From Monomorium pharaonis (taxonomy: Eukaryota; Arthropoda; Insecta; Hymenoptera; Formicidae): 64,000 bases of DNA. How positions within the stretch are numbered: position 1 is the stretch's first letter; each line of letters starts with the position of its first letter. Position numbers and translations under genes: made by a program. Location: NCBI RefSeq assembly GCF_013373865.1, contig NC_050468.1, forward strand, positions 9,610,510 through 9,674,509, read 5' to 3'. Positions 1-12,700 of the stretch are shown one piece after another. The notes beneath the pieces are model-generated. The model did no database searches. It saw nothing but the letters and a program-made list of their open reading frames with translations, and was not told the DNA's origin.

Positions 1-366
1 TATTTTTATTTACATTGCACAAAATTGAGAAAGTTTATTTCAAATATTCGAAAAAGGAAGCTTATTTTCCTTATTTTTAGTTAGTAGTCTGATACGAGCT
101 TAAGCTGTGCGCGCGGTTTCTTAAAAAAAACTTTTTCAAAAAGATAAAAGTTATTGGGGGGGGGGGGGGGAGCAAAAGTGCTCTGCCCCCCCTAAGTCGG
201 CGCTAGTGGCATATATACTTATAAAACACGATTAATATGCAAGATTGAAACTAACATGTTGTATAAAACGATTGAAACTAAACTATTCTTGTAAAAGTGT
301 TTTGAAAATTATAATAATTATAAGAATATAAATTATCGCCAAATAAGAAAAACACACATTCTTTCC
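1..366. other. AT-rich flank without gene
   Basis: No coding region is visible. A run of G at about 157-170 is followed by a C-rich stretch ending near 210 (GGCGCTAG), which looks like the end of an old transposon, but no partner end is in the window. The rest is simple AT-rich DNA up to the Helitron 5' end. Confidence 0.5.
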
Positions 367-534
367 TCCTTTCTAAAAAAGGGCATGGCATCGATACTCG
401 CATCTCTCGAAGTATTGTTGTCGCTTTTCCGCAATGCCGATTGGTTCTCTCGTTGCGCTTACTTCGTGTTGCGAGAGTAATCATTGCGATTGAATTTTGA
501 CAGCTGTCAAATTTGTATAAATGGTTATCTATAT

Positions 535-823
535 CGAAAGAGACGGGGAGAAACGGGGAGAGACCGGGAGAGACGGGGAGAAACCAGGAGAGACGGGGAG
601 AGACCGGGAGAGACGGGAGAGACGGGGAGAGACGGGGAAAAACCGGAAGAGACGGGAAGAGACCGGGAGAGACGGGGAGAGACCGAGAGAAACGGGGAGA
701 GACCGGGAGAGACGGGAAGATACCGGGAGAGACGGGGAGAGACGGGAGAGGACGCGAGAGACCGGGAGAGACGGGGAGAGACGGAGAGAGACCGGGAGAG
801 ACGGAGAGAGAGCGGGAGAGACG

Positions 824-857
<34 letters not shown>

Positions 858-862
858 CAAAA
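535..862 (+). repeat. 10-bp minisatellite inside Helitron
   Basis: About 32 tandem copies of a 10-bp unit alternating between forms like GAGACGGGGA and GAGACCGGGA, decaying into a GA run at about 822-850. Purines are confined almost wholly to the + strand. Because 10 is not a multiple of 3, long Arg/Gly/Glu-rich and Ser/Leu/Pro-rich frames stay open on both strands; these are by-products of the repeat. Confidence 0.9.
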
Positions 863-1528
863 GAGAAGTGCGTGCATCCGTGCGTGTGTACACTGTGGAG
901 TACTTTACTCAAACGAAAGATTTTCGAAAGTTAGTTTTCTCTATTGATTATCTTTTTATTTGATTATTTTTTTAATTTATTAATTTCTATATGTGCACGC
1001 GTACATACGTGTGCATGCATCTGTCACAATATTATTTTATAACTAGCAATAATAGGTAATTAATTAATGTATATAAAGTTCCAAAAAATGTTGATCTTAT
1101 TTTATATAGAAAGATACATGTAATGTCAAAGTATTTAATAATTTATTAACAATTGTAACTTTTTTTTGTATATTGTGAAGTATCTTACTCGAACAAAAGA
1201 TTTTCGAAAATTAGTTTTCTGTATTGATTTTTGCAAAAGATGTTGATCTCATTTTATATGGAAAGGTACACATATAATGTCAAAGTATTTAATAATTTAT
1301 TAACAATTGTAATTTGTCGTCAATCTCTAATGCTAATTAAAGAAAAAAAAACAAGAAAAAGAAGAGTCAGAGCTGACAACATTTTGTTACATTTTAGTGT
1401 CAATATTATATTACTTTAAAGACGATTTATGTATGTTGTGTATATTGTATTTCTTTTTTCCTTTTTTATGTGTATAATATTTTTATAGAAAAAAGAAAAT
1501 TAGATAATAAATTAATGTATGTAAGTAT

Positions 1529-1532
<4 letters not shown>

Positions 1533-1577
<45 letters not shown>
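1533..1577. repeat. (CT)n microsatellite
   Basis: An uninterrupted CT dinucleotide run of about 45 bp near the 3' end of the Helitron. Confidence 0.95.
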
Positions 1578-1579
<2 letters not shown>

Positions 1580-1698
1580 TTCTTTTTCCTTTCTTTTTGT
1601 ATATAATTATTTATTTATATAATTATTATTGCAATTGTTATTTTTAAAAAGTAAAAAACTAAATAGCGCGCGCGTAGCGCGCGCCTGTGTTGTTCTAG

Positions 1699-2548
1699 TC
1701 TCTAAAGAAAAAAAAGACCGGCGAAAAATCGGCGGAAGTGAGGGAGAACCTCTTCAGATTGATTTGTTTTTACTGAATAAAACTTTAGTTAAAAATTACA
1801 ATAAAAAATAATAACGTATATTTTAATTAAGAAAATGCAAATTAAGTCAATTAAGTTTAACAAGGATTAGGATTATAGGGATTAGGGTAACGATAATTTC
1901 AGTCTTATACTTACAAATCGGCTAAAATAAATTAGAATAGAGTTATAATGTAGTCTGATCGGTAGGAATTTGTCATAACATTCACGAATAATTCAAGTAC
2001 AAGTAAACACACTTAAAATATAATATATACAATTATTTTAGAATAAATAAAATATACGATTTTTTCAAGCGCACTGGCATACTCCGCATGTTCAGAGAAA
2101 TAGAATTATAAAGCAATACACAATTTTATACTTAACTCCAGATGAGCTCAATGATAAGACAGATATTCATTGATAATGTTCAGTTTAGTAATATTTAAAT
2201 TTTATTTAAAATATCAAAAATATCAAAAGTAAAATAATCAAGCGATAGCAGCGTGATACATTAAAAGTACATAGCAAAAGTCGAGCCGTGTATGACCCAA
2301 ACTTTATTTATATAATATCGTGGCGCTACTTAAGCTTATCCAGAAATCATATGTCAAATAAACTTTCACTTAAAATATCTTAGAAATGATTATAAAATTA
2401 TAATTAAAAATATAATGGTATATGTACTTGTTATATTAATTCTTCTTTTAGACAGATTTTATCGTATTATCGATATCATTATTCTCAATTGCAAACTTCG
2501 TAGTTTTTAAAATAATTTTTATTGCTGTCAATTTTTTGTGTAATTTGT
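1699..2548. other. 3' flank of painless-like gene
   Basis: AT-rich DNA between the Helitron end and the stop codon of the minus-strand TRPA gene. It presumably holds that gene's 3' UTR. I see no gene or repeat boundary here. Confidence 0.4.
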
Positions 2549-5500
2549 TTAATACAGTTTAATCTTTTCATTATCCGTCAATTGATTCTTATTGTCGATA
2601 ATACTCTTGGCTCGTTTAATTATATTTGTATCTATTTGGAAAAATTCTCCATTTTGAAAAATCCTCCATTGCATAACGCGCTTTATAACGTTATACCATT
2701 TATGTTTATCATAAACATCCAAATTATCGTATAACATGATAAAAGACTTACGAGGTTCTGAAAGAGAAATAGGAGAAGGAAGAATTCCGTCAGCAAGCGA
2801 ACGGAAAGATTTTGTCAAACTAGAACAGAAGGACCAACCACAAGGATCAACCTTTATATGCTCGATATAGGCAACCAAATGTATTTTAGAAATAAGTCCA
2901 AGCACCTCGACCTCAGACAAAATCTCAGCAGTGCCGCTGACCGCCAAACCATTGAGCAAACTAAACAGTACAATATAGATGAAGAAAACGAATAATATAA
3001 ACACAATGTGGCTCCAGATAGGATGCAATTTGAATTGAATATCATTGGCGTTGAATTCGCCAGTAAACATAATAACAGTTTTGAAGTGTGAAAGATATAA
3101 ATTGGTAAAACTCTTGTCATTATCGTTGAAGAGCGTGTGGAAGGCCAAAGCAAATGCGCCGAAGAAGGGCAGATAGGGAAGCAAAAAGTATATAAAATTC
3201 AGAGAAATAGTCCGGAACATTTCAACGCTGCTGAAAAAATCGTTATACTGGATGTTTAACATCAGTTCGTAAGCCGACAGCAAGATTACTACGACACCGA
3301 CTTGAAATCCCGCGCCGTGCAGCAAAGTAATGGTGAAAAAAATCAACATGATTTTCAACCAGTTTCTTAAGCTCGCTATATAACACTTAACGCAGAACAT
3401 AAGTTCGATAATCTCTCGGAAGATGTAGAGCAATAACATCACAATGGTAAAGGCCCATAGTAAGCTGTGAGATCCATTAGCAATTTGTGTCTTATTTTTT
3501 TTTTGAATATCCCAAGTCATCTTTAAGATGAAAACGTATAATAGAAAATAAAAAACTGTACAAAAAGTGATATTTGCAAGTAGAATGTGTTGTATTATAT
3601 TCAATTTAAGATCGATAAAAGAAGAGAGCAACGGATGTTTTAGCAAATGTTTGAGGCGACTGTGGTCGGCGATGTAGTTGAACACTTCCATTTCAGTTTT
3701 ATTGCATTCCGTGGAAGCATCATCTTGATTCCGTGGAGGCATTAAGCAGCTATAATTAAATTCAATTGTGCACTCGTTCGTATCTTTTTGTATCTGCAGA
3801 CAGTCATCGAAGTACCGTGATAGCGTATGCGCCGGAATATCTGCGATAGGCGGTATTTTAGAATAGTTCATATGACCGATGTAGCTGCCTCGATGAAGAA
3901 GTAAAATCACCGCCTCTTGACAGCCAGCACTGGCTGCATAATGTAGCGGAGTGTTGCCAGTGTCTTCTATAAAACAAATAAATTGTAATGAGAAAAAAAT
4001 TGTACAGCTTGTAAAAAGACATTTTCTTATTATATGTATGTACGTGAATAAAAATTGTCAATTACGCGTCCCTATTCGGTCAAAAAATCGCCATTTTTCC
4101 ATAGAAGTTTTCTTACACAGATAATTATTTCAACTTTTTTGCCTTATCAATAGTATAGATAGCACGAGCAGTGAAATAATATTTCGCGCATTACTTTTTC
4201 GCACGTTTACGTCGTTTTACATATGTTTTCTTTGTTATTAGGCTTGGTCTACAATACATGGAGTAAGCAAGAAGTAAGAAGTAAGAGTAAAGCCTTCGGC
4301 ACACGATATTATTTTTTATGCTAGATCGCATACGGGGCATTTTAATACGCGTTCTGATTAGCTCAGATGATTATTTCACCAATCGTAAGCCAATGAGGAT
4401 ACGTGATAAGACGTCTCGTATGCGATCCAACATAAAAAATCGCATCATGTGCCGAAGGCTTAAGATAATTTCCTTCCGCGCTGTGATTGACCGAGCGTTA
4501 AGAAAAGCAGGAGTAGGTGTAAGACGAAATAAAAATAATTTGTTTCACTTGCGCCCTTACGCCAGTTTTCTTACACTGAATTAACTCTTTTACGCCTAGT
4601 CTTACTTTTTACTCCATGCTTACTCCAGCTATTGTAGACCAGGGGCTCGATTCTTGAATTCATTCGCAAGAGAAACGTATTCGCAAATTCTGTTCTTACA
4701 GAAAAGTTAAAAATTTATTGGCTATCATATAGCTTTTAACCAATAAACTTGCAACTTTCGATTAGAGCGGGTATTTGCGCATACGTTTCTCTTGCAAATG
4801 ACTTCAAGAATCGAGCTCCAGGCCTCACACTTGCATACACATTTTCTTACGGCACGCAGTAACTGACTCTTACAAAATTATCGATGTTTTTTTGTTTTTA
4901 CAAATCTAATCTTAGCTAATTTGTCAATTCGTTTGTTCCTAAAAAAAATGTAACAATTTTCCACGCACTTGTAACAAAAAATAACATGTGCAATCTGTGT
5001 GGTTCAGCTATTGTCCACTCGTAAACGCATTTGCCTTCGACTCGTGCATCCATTCCACGCACAGTGGACAAAAAAAATTTTTTTCACTTGTTGCCTAATG
5101 TTAGAACCGTCTTGGCAAACATTTTTTGTAGTAATATTGTATACTTTTAAGAATTTTTCATATGTTAAATTTAAGAAAATTTCTAAAAAAATTTTTAATT
5201 TAAAATTTTCTTAAGTTTTGTTTAAATTATAGAATACAAATTTTAAAAAATTATGAAATAAATGAATTTACAAGAATATACAAAGATTTCTAGAAAAAAT
5301 TCAGTAAAATAAATAGTTTTTTTCATATGTTTTTATATTTGCTTAGAAAGAATTTATTTTTCTATAATAGATTGTATGAACAGTATCACGTTATTTTAAA
5401 ACAATTATAATTTGTATCAAAAAATTGAAAAATATTTTTTTAATTATAAAATTTATATAAAAATTATAAAAAATTATAAGAATTTTTACCAGGGTAAACA

Positions 5501-6652
5501 TAATTTTAATATCTATTTGTCATTCAAAAAGTAATATGTATTATTTGTAACCATGTACTTACTATCAATACAACGAACATTTACGTTTTCTTGTTCCAGA
5601 ATCAACTTCAGACATTTTAGTTGATTGGGTATACTATCAACTCCTCGTTTTCCTGACCTTTTTGACAGCTCCTGAAGCTCCTTACAGGCACTTAGAATCA
5701 AATCATTAGCCATACTTGGTTCTGTTTTTAGCAGTACTTGAAGAATAGTATAATTACTCTCCTGAATAGCTGCTTGCGCAGCTTTCTTCACGTTGATTTG
5801 TTTTCCCTCAAGTTTTTCCAGGATTCTAATTGCAACATTGTGGAAACCTCGTTTGGAAGCATGCGCAGTCAGCTCTAACAGCTCTTTGGCTACATTCTTA
5901 AGAATGTTTATTTCGACGAGTTCCATACTTCTCAAGAAGTTTGTCTTATCCTCAACCGTCAGGTAATATTTAAGATCGTCTTCCTTTATCTCACGACTTT
6001 CATATTCGAGTTTTAGATCCGGCCACTTCTGCCGAATTACCTCTTGTGTTCTGCCATCTGGCTGTTGCTGGGTTGTTTTTAATATCAAATTCACCATTTT
6101 CCGGTTGTTCTCTATCGCTGCCAAATGGAGAGCTGTTTTATCTTCGCTATTTGGAATATTGATGCTGGCGCCTCTATCCAACAATAGTTTTACACACTGC
6201 CGGTCGTTCTTCTTCACCGCAATATGCAGGGCAGTCCGTTCGTCTTGTCCTGCCCGGAGATCTGGATTTATCTGAATTTTCGATTTTGGCGAAAATAATA
6301 AAACTTTTAACGTCTCCGCGTGTCCACCTTCTGTGGCGAAATGGATAGGAGCATAATTTTTCGATTTGTCCTCTCTATTAGGTTTTGCTTGATTCTGTAA
6401 TAAAAACTCCACAAACTCTGTCAGGCCATTTTTGCTAGCTATATCAAGGCATGCTTCTTTCGTATTCGGATCTACATAGTTAATATCCAGAATTGGCGGC
6501 TGTTCTTTTAAATCTTGTTCTATAATATTTTTAAAAGAACGGAAGTTCTTAGACCGTAAAGCATTAAACAGTGACTTGTGAACTTCTTCGCTGTTTTGAG
6601 GTACATTCAAGCAAATATCAATGTGCTCCTGCGCTTTCTTACTGAGATCCAT
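2549..6652 (-). CDS. pain: TRPA-family cation channel, painless-like
   Basis: Two coding exons on the minus strand: 5563-6652 and 2549-3966, joined by GT-AG (donor GTAAGT at 5562, acceptor TATAG before 3966). One base carried from exon 1 completes a Lys codon and keeps the frame, giving about 835 residues; Drosophila Painless is of similar size. Exon 1 has ankyrin repeats near residues 67-92, 99-128, 139-165 and 172-195, with signatures such as TALHIAVKKND and TALHLAAIENN. Exon 2 opens with another ankyrin unit (DTGNTPLHYAASAG), then the pre-S1 motif IPAHTLSRYFDDC, the NYSCLMPP strand, six membrane segments, a pore region with FTGEFNANDI and a TRP-helix region LNGLAVSGTAEI. Family knowledge: TRPA channels of this type pass Ca2+ and serve thermal, chemical and mechanical nociception in sensory neurons. 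The intron contains MITEs. The assignment to painless over other TRPA members rests on domain order, ankyrin number and length. Confidence 0.87.
4241..4646. mobile_element. Nested palindromic MITE in painless intron
   Basis: The ends are inverted copies of each other: CTTGGTCTACAATA at about 4243 and TATTGTAGACCAG near 4630-4642. Inside is a second inverted pair, AGCCTTCGGCACACGAT at 4291 and its mirror ending AGGCTT at 4462, which also repeat ATTTTTTATG and GATCGCATACG in opposite orientation. So one palindromic element of about 170 bp sits inside another of about 400 bp. No transposase is present. Confidence 0.7.
4643..4822. mobile_element. Second palindromic MITE abutting the first
   Basis: Inverted ends GGCTCGATTCTTGAATTCAT and ATGACTTCAAGAATCGAGC, with the inner pair GCAAGAGAAACGTAT and ATACGTTTCTCTTGC. 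It follows the preceding element with essentially no gap, so three palindromes are packed into about 580 bp of one intron. Confidence 0.65.
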
Positions 6653-7602
6653 TTTATTACCTAAATAAAATTTTTATTTAGATTTTTGATTGTTTAAATA
6701 TAAAAAGAGATTATTCTATTAATTATAATAAAGAATTATAAATATAAAATATTAAAATGTTTTTTGAAAAAAAAGGTAATTCAATGTTTTTTTACGATTA
6801 GATCAAATAAAGACAAAATTGTTTTTTTAACCCTAATAAAAATTATATTCTCAGAATTTTTTATATAATTTTTATAATAATTTAATAATTTTTAAATAAA
6901 TTTTTTATATAATTTCCTAATTTTATAACTTGTTTGAAAAAAACTTTTTATTTTTTGTAGAGAAATATTTAGATAAATATAACTATTAAATACAGAGGTA
7001 TTCACGCTTGTATAGTATTTAAAATATATTATCAAAAAGAATAGGCTTCTGGCTGTTCAGCCAAGAATTCTGCGTTGACAATGACTACACAACTACAAAT
7101 GGTAGGAATAAAAATTATAAGAAGAGAAAATGACGTGTTGACAATTTATCCTTGCGTGCCATTTCCTTATCATTTGCTTTGTTCAAATTTATTAAAAATT
7201 AAAATTGGTGAATAAAACAGTATATGAAAGGTACATTTTTCGTTCTTTTTGATAGCTGTTAAATTATTTCGTTACTTAATTAAGCTTTGTATGACACAGT
7301 TTATTAACTGTCGAAGAGAAAACATAGTTTTTAAAGAAAAAATATAGTATATCTTATAAATGTACTAAAGCGATCTACAGTGTCATTTCATTGAAATATT
7401 ATTTTATTTAAAAATAACATGCAAAAATTCTCGCATGATATTTCTCCTATCTGACACCACTAATTTAATATGACTGTTCTCATTTTTCCTCTACGTGCTC
7501 TATGAATGAAGATATTGTAATACAAAGTTCAAAATGTAAATTTTTCAGCTACATCGTCGACTTTGTAGAACTGCAACTGGGTAGGTACAAAAGCTCTCGG
7601 TT
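6653..7602. other. Upstream region of painless-like gene
   Basis: AT-rich DNA 5' of the TRPA start codon. It must contain that gene's promoter and 5' UTR, but I cannot identify a core promoter motif with confidence. Confidence 0.4.
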
Positions 7603-7882
7603 GTCTACGACAACGACTTTCTGCCACTCGAATTGTTATTGAAATATTCTTTCCTGTATAGAAAATTATATGTATAGCAAGAGAAAAGTCAATCCGTCCA
7701 CGCTAAGCACGGAAAAACTTAGATTTTTCTCGTAGTGCGCTTTGGGCGGGAAACTCGGCGAAAATCCAATTTTTTCCGTGTTTGGTGGGGACGGATTGAC
7801 TTTTCTCTAGCTATACACATAATTTTCTATACAGGAAAGAATATTTCAGTAACAATTCGAGTGGCAGAAAGTCGTTGTAGAC
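7603..7882. repeat. 280-bp inverted repeat (foldback MITE)
   Basis: The left arm (from GTCTACGACAACGACTTTCT at 7603) and the right arm (ending AGAAAGTCGTTGTAGAC at 7882) are near-perfect reverse complements over about 110 bp each, including the shared block with TATAGAAAATTATATGTATA and AAAAGTCAATCCGTCC. The short loop holds the weaker inner pair around 7725-7765. No ORF lies inside. This is typical of a non-autonomous TIR or foldback transposon. Confidence 0.75.
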
Positions 7883-9444
7883 AAAATGCCTGGAATCTAT
7901 GATTTTGCCTGTGTTTCCTATGGAAAAGCTAAAAAAATTCAGTTTTCCAACGTCGGGGGGCCTAAAAATTATTGCTTCCGCTAACATTACATTTTTGTTG
8001 TAAAAAAAATCACGTTGATTGAAGGTGGCAGGATTAAATGAGAACAGACGAAGTCATAAGAATTTAGTTAGTCTTGCAAAACTAACAGAGTATTCGGTTT
8101 GTACATTTTCACGAATTTTTATCTGTAATCGGTTGCTTTTTTTCTTAATAGATGTAACAAAGACAAAATTTTATGTCGGGGGCCCCGCGTGTGTTTCGCC
8201 TCTAGATTTTGGTTATCGCGGGCAGGATATCGTGGGCGGGTTATCGCGGGCAACTTCATCGTCGTGTATAAGTGATTCTTTAATATCTTCTTTTAATATT
8301 CTAACACGTATTTATACAAATATTATAATACTCTTTACGGCGTTTTGTTCAACGTTTTTTAGAATTGTAAAATTTTAAAACTAAAAGAACATATTTAACA
8401 TATAAACATATATTTAATATATTTAACATTTTTTTTTATTTTAACTAAAAAAACATATGTTGTAAAAAGCAACTCTTATCAAAATCGAGTAATAACAAGA
8501 TAAATCAATTACAAAATAAGTTTGTGGCTCTTAATACAGCTCTCAATACAAACTTACTATTTAATGTTGCAAATAATTTTTATATTATGTCGAGTGTTTC
8601 GGATCCGATGGCCAAATGCCGTCGGATGCTTTCAAGCTATTGTATGTTATTGTATATACTTTCATATTATTTGAAATGTTTTTAAGTTACAAAACAATCA
8701 AGCAAAAATTTATACAAACTTATAATTAAATAATCATATCTTATCCATAATAATTAAAAAATATATTTGTTAAAATCTGCAGAATAAAATTTGACAAAAT
8801 TAATATTTTGTAAAAACAAAAAAATGAAAATTTAGATTTTATGAAGATGTTCCGTGACTAAAGTTTTAGATGTATGAAAAAAAATAAAATAAAATAAAAA
8901 CGAAATTAAATATTGTAGAAAATATGCACACCGCTATTATAATCCATTTCTATTCAGAGCGCAATTGTTTACAGTGAAGTGTCATCATCGCATTTTTTCA
9001 TATAAGTATGACCTAACGAGAAAGTCTTCGATTTTTTGTTTGAGACAACTCACATAGGACTGCCCCTCAAAAAAGCAATTTTGTCATTAAACTGATGATT
9101 TTTTTTTTGTTGGATCTTGTGTCTTCGATCTTGAGTACTGAGGTATAGTACTAAATACTATTTAAATATTGTTGCTTGCCTGTGCGATGCTGGGCTTGCT
9201 GCTTACCGCGTGTGCTTGTCGGTATGGGGTCTTCGTCGATACGCGGCCGAAGAAATGACTCCTCTCAATTTGTTTTTTCGCTTTTATTGCGCCATTTTAG
9301 AACGTTCCTTCGCACGCGCGATTCGATAATACACTTTACTTAGCAATGGCCGAGAGTGAGTGATAATTCTGCTTTGAATTATTGGCGCGCTCTAGAGCGA
9401 AATTAATCAAATGGGGCTGAACCACTGAAATATAATATAACCGG
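7883..9444. other. Intergenic DNA, no gene recognised
   Basis: Mostly AT-rich. A GC-rich spot at about 8165-8250 includes GGGGGCCCCGCG and three degenerate copies of a unit like TATCGCGGGC. The stretch 9190-9440 is less AT-rich and lies directly against the BEL/Pao 5' LTR; its origin is unknown. Short open frames here (for example near 8019-8378) have no recognisable domain. Confidence 0.4.
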
Positions 9445-9713
9445 TGTTACGTATAAGGTTGTGCACGACCAATACGTCCAAATAAATTCTTTCCAATACG
9501 CTTACACATCCGCACACGCAATCTCTAACAAGGAAGATTCTGGATTCGAATCGGTATACGCGTGCAAGGACAGGAACAAACACGTCGCAGAGACGCCGGT
9601 TGTCGAGGCTTCACGGTCCCCCTTCGTCCCCGCGTCAAGATTGGCCAAGGGTATCGAGAGGGCGGACCGTATAGAAGTAAAGAAAGTTCATTGCCTTGGA
9701 TTAGCCGATTACG
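9445..9713 (+). repeat. Partial 5' LTR of BEL/Pao element
   Basis: Starts TGTTACGTATAAGG and is collinear with 13212-13480. The last shared bases are GCCGATTACG; after that the 3' LTR continues with AACTCTTACT while this copy jumps to internal pol sequence. Confidence 0.92.
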
Positions 9714-9728
9714 TTTAATAAACGTTTA

Positions 9729-12700
9729 TTGACACTTGAATGCAAATTAAATAACAACTCGGCTTTGAAAATCGAATATACACGAGTAATCGACGAGTAT
9801 AAAAGGGTAAATCACATGTCATTAGTAGAGTCTCCCGACGACGACGGATTTTACATGCCGCACCACGCCGTCATAAAAAATTCAAGCAATACAACTAAGG
9901 TCCGCGTCGTATTTGACGCGTCGGCTAAATCTACTAGCGGTATATCTTTAAATGACGCATTAATGATAGGACCTACCATACAAAATAAACTCTTTGCACA
10001 CTTGATTCGATTCCGTATATACAATTACGTAATCACGGCGGACATCGAAAAAATGTACCGCCAGGTGTTAATTCACGATGATGACCGTCGGTTCCAACGA
10101 ATTTTATGGCGCGAAAAAGGCGAGATTAAAACTTACCAGCTAAACACGCTAACTTTCGGCGTATCGTCGTCACCGTATCTAGCAATTCGGACCCTCCACC
10201 AACTTGCGGAAGACGAAGGTCACTTATATCCAAACGCAGCCGAGATTCTTAAAAACCATATGTATGTGGACGATTTACTAACCGGCGGAGAGTCCATCGA
10301 ACGGGTTCGAACAATTAGAGACGAAATCATAACGCTACTGTCACGCGGCGGCTTTCCCATCCGACAATGGGCCTCAAACGACGCGCGAGCGATAGACGAT
10401 CTCCCTAACCACGCGTTACACGCCAGTTACGTGTTCGAGGACGATCAACCTTTAAAGACCCTCGGTATCTCGTGGAATACTTATGACGACAAAATACGTT
10501 ATTCGACACGCGCAATTAAAATCACTGAGATCGTGACAAAAAGGAAAATATTATCCGAGATATCAAAAATTTTTGATCCAATAGGCCTTTTAGGACCAGT
10601 AATTTTATACGCCAAACGAATGATACAGGATGTATGGAAAAGTGGAATACAATAGGACGAGTCGATACCACAATCAATACACACGGAGTGGTCGGAATAC
10701 GCCCGACAATTAGAATCATTGAATCAAATTGCTTTTGATCGTAAATTATTACCGGATGAATACCGTGAAGTTCAACTGCATGGGTTCTGTGATGCCAGTG
10801 TTACAGGGTATGGCGCGTGTCTGTATGTTCGAGCAGTCGGACAGGACGGAGGAATCGTCGTTAGCCTATTATGCGCGAAATCACGCGTAGCCCCGCTAAA
10901 AACGGTTACGATTCCACGGTTAGAATTATGCGGCGCGCTGCTACTAGCCCGATTATACGACGAAGTAATCGACACGTTAAAGATCATACTTAATAAAATA
11001 ATTTTCTGGAGCGATTCAACCATTGTATTACACTGGTTAAAAACACCTCCACACGCGCTTAAAACTTATGTCGCGAATCGCGTCGCGGAGATACAAGAAA
11101 TCATGAAAACAATTGAATGGCGTCATGTAAGAACCGAAGACAACCCGGCCGACGCGATTTCGAGGGGACAGCTACCTGATGCGTTTCTGCAGAACAATAC
11201 ATGGCGAACAGGGCCTCCGTGGTTAAACAAAGGTGAAGGCGAATGGCCTCGCGAAAATTTACGACCCGTCGAGATCACCGAGTTAAGAAAAAATGTTTGC
11301 TTAACAACGATTCTTAAGGATTTTAGTATATTAGAAAAATATTCATCGTATGCCAAATTGTGCAAGGTCGTAGCCTATTGTCTCCGATTTCGACCTTCCA
11401 ACATTTACAAAGGGCTATTATCTCCGAAAGAAATAAACGAGGCCGAGACACGGATAATGAAATTGCTTCAAGCGTCGCAATTTTCCGATGAACTCAAAAA
11501 ATTAAACAATAAACAATCGCATCAAAGCAGGTTCGCCGGTCTGAATCCATTTATAGACGAAGACGGCTTATTACGCGTAGGAGGACGTCTTCAAGCTTCG
11601 GATTTGACATTTGCGCAAAAACATCCGATCCTACTTCCGAGCCGGAATCGTATTACTGATCAGATCATTCGCGAAATACACGAACAATACCATCATACAG
11701 GAATTCAGACAACACTATACACATTGAGACAAAGATTTTGGCTACTCGATGGCAGGAACCAGGTGCGAAAAATAATACGCGCGTGTGTGCGGTGCCAAAG
11801 ATTCAACGCCCAGACGATCGAATATAAAATGGGTAATCTCCCGGCCCCCCGCGTGCGCGAGACAATGCCTTTCTCTAACACCGGCATTGATTTTTGCGGA
11901 CCTTTTCACATAAAGGAGAAAAAACATAGAAACCGAAACCGCATTAAAGTATATGTATGCGTGTTTGTTTGCATGTCTGTAAAGGCAATACATCTGGAGA
12001 CAGTAAGCGATCTATCGTCGGAAGGTTTTCTCGCGGCATTGAGAAGATTCGTCGCAAGGAGAGGTTTGCCAAGTCATATTTACTCCGACAACGGGACCAA
12101 TTTTATCGGCGCGAATAATCAATTAAAGGAGCTATATGCTTTGTTTAATTCGAACGATCACAAAGAATTAATAAACAAATACTCAGTCAAACATCGCGTA
12201 TCGTGGCACTTTATACCTCCAGCCGCCCCTCACTTCGGTGGACTGTGGGAATCCACCGTAAAAATTTTTAAACACCATTTGAAACGCGTGGTAGGAGACT
12301 TGCTATTTACGTTTGAGGAATTTAATACATTTATAATCGAAATTGAAGGAATCCTTAATTCCAGGCCAATTACCGCCTTATCCTCAGACCCGAACGACTT
12401 ACTCGCGCTTACGCCAGCCCACTATTTAATTGGCAGACCTATAGCGGCCCCCCCGGAGGGCGAGTTCCTTTCTGTTACAGCTAATCGACTGTCCACATGG
12501 CAGCACATTACCAAGGTGCGGCAAAATTTCTGGACGCGATGGCAACTAGAATATTTAAATGAGCTACAAAAACGAGTTAAGTGGTCGAAGAGCTCATCTA
12601 ACATAAAAATTGGAACCATCGTAATTATAAAGGAACGAAACCTGCCTTGCACACAATGGGCACTGGGCAGAATAATCAAACTGTACCCGGGCGACGATGG

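Larger units (their letters stand above)
367..1698 (+). mobile_element. Non-autonomous Helitron with internal minisatellite
   Basis: The left end begins TCCTTTCTAAAAAAGGGCAT, a sequence that recurs in reverse complement at 38894 and, with changes, at 42128 and 42464. The right end is a GC hairpin (AGCGCGCGCGTAGCGCGCGC, about 1664-1684) followed 10 nt later by CTAG at 1695-1698 and then T. A 5' TC, a 3' hairpin and a terminal CTRR followed by T are the hallmarks of Helitrons, which insert between A and T and make no target duplication. The interior holds a perfect 16-bp palindrome (TTTGACAGCTGTCAAA, 496-511), a 10-bp minisatellite and a CT run. No Rep/helicase coding sequence is present, so the copy must depend on an enzyme encoded elsewhere. 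The exact left boundary is less certain than the right one, because the preceding bases are pyrimidine-rich and not A. Confidence 0.78.

Noticed and set aside
278..963. Several overlapping open frames of 120-200 codons on both strands
   Set aside because: They all run through the 10-bp purine minisatellite, with compositions dictated by the repeat.
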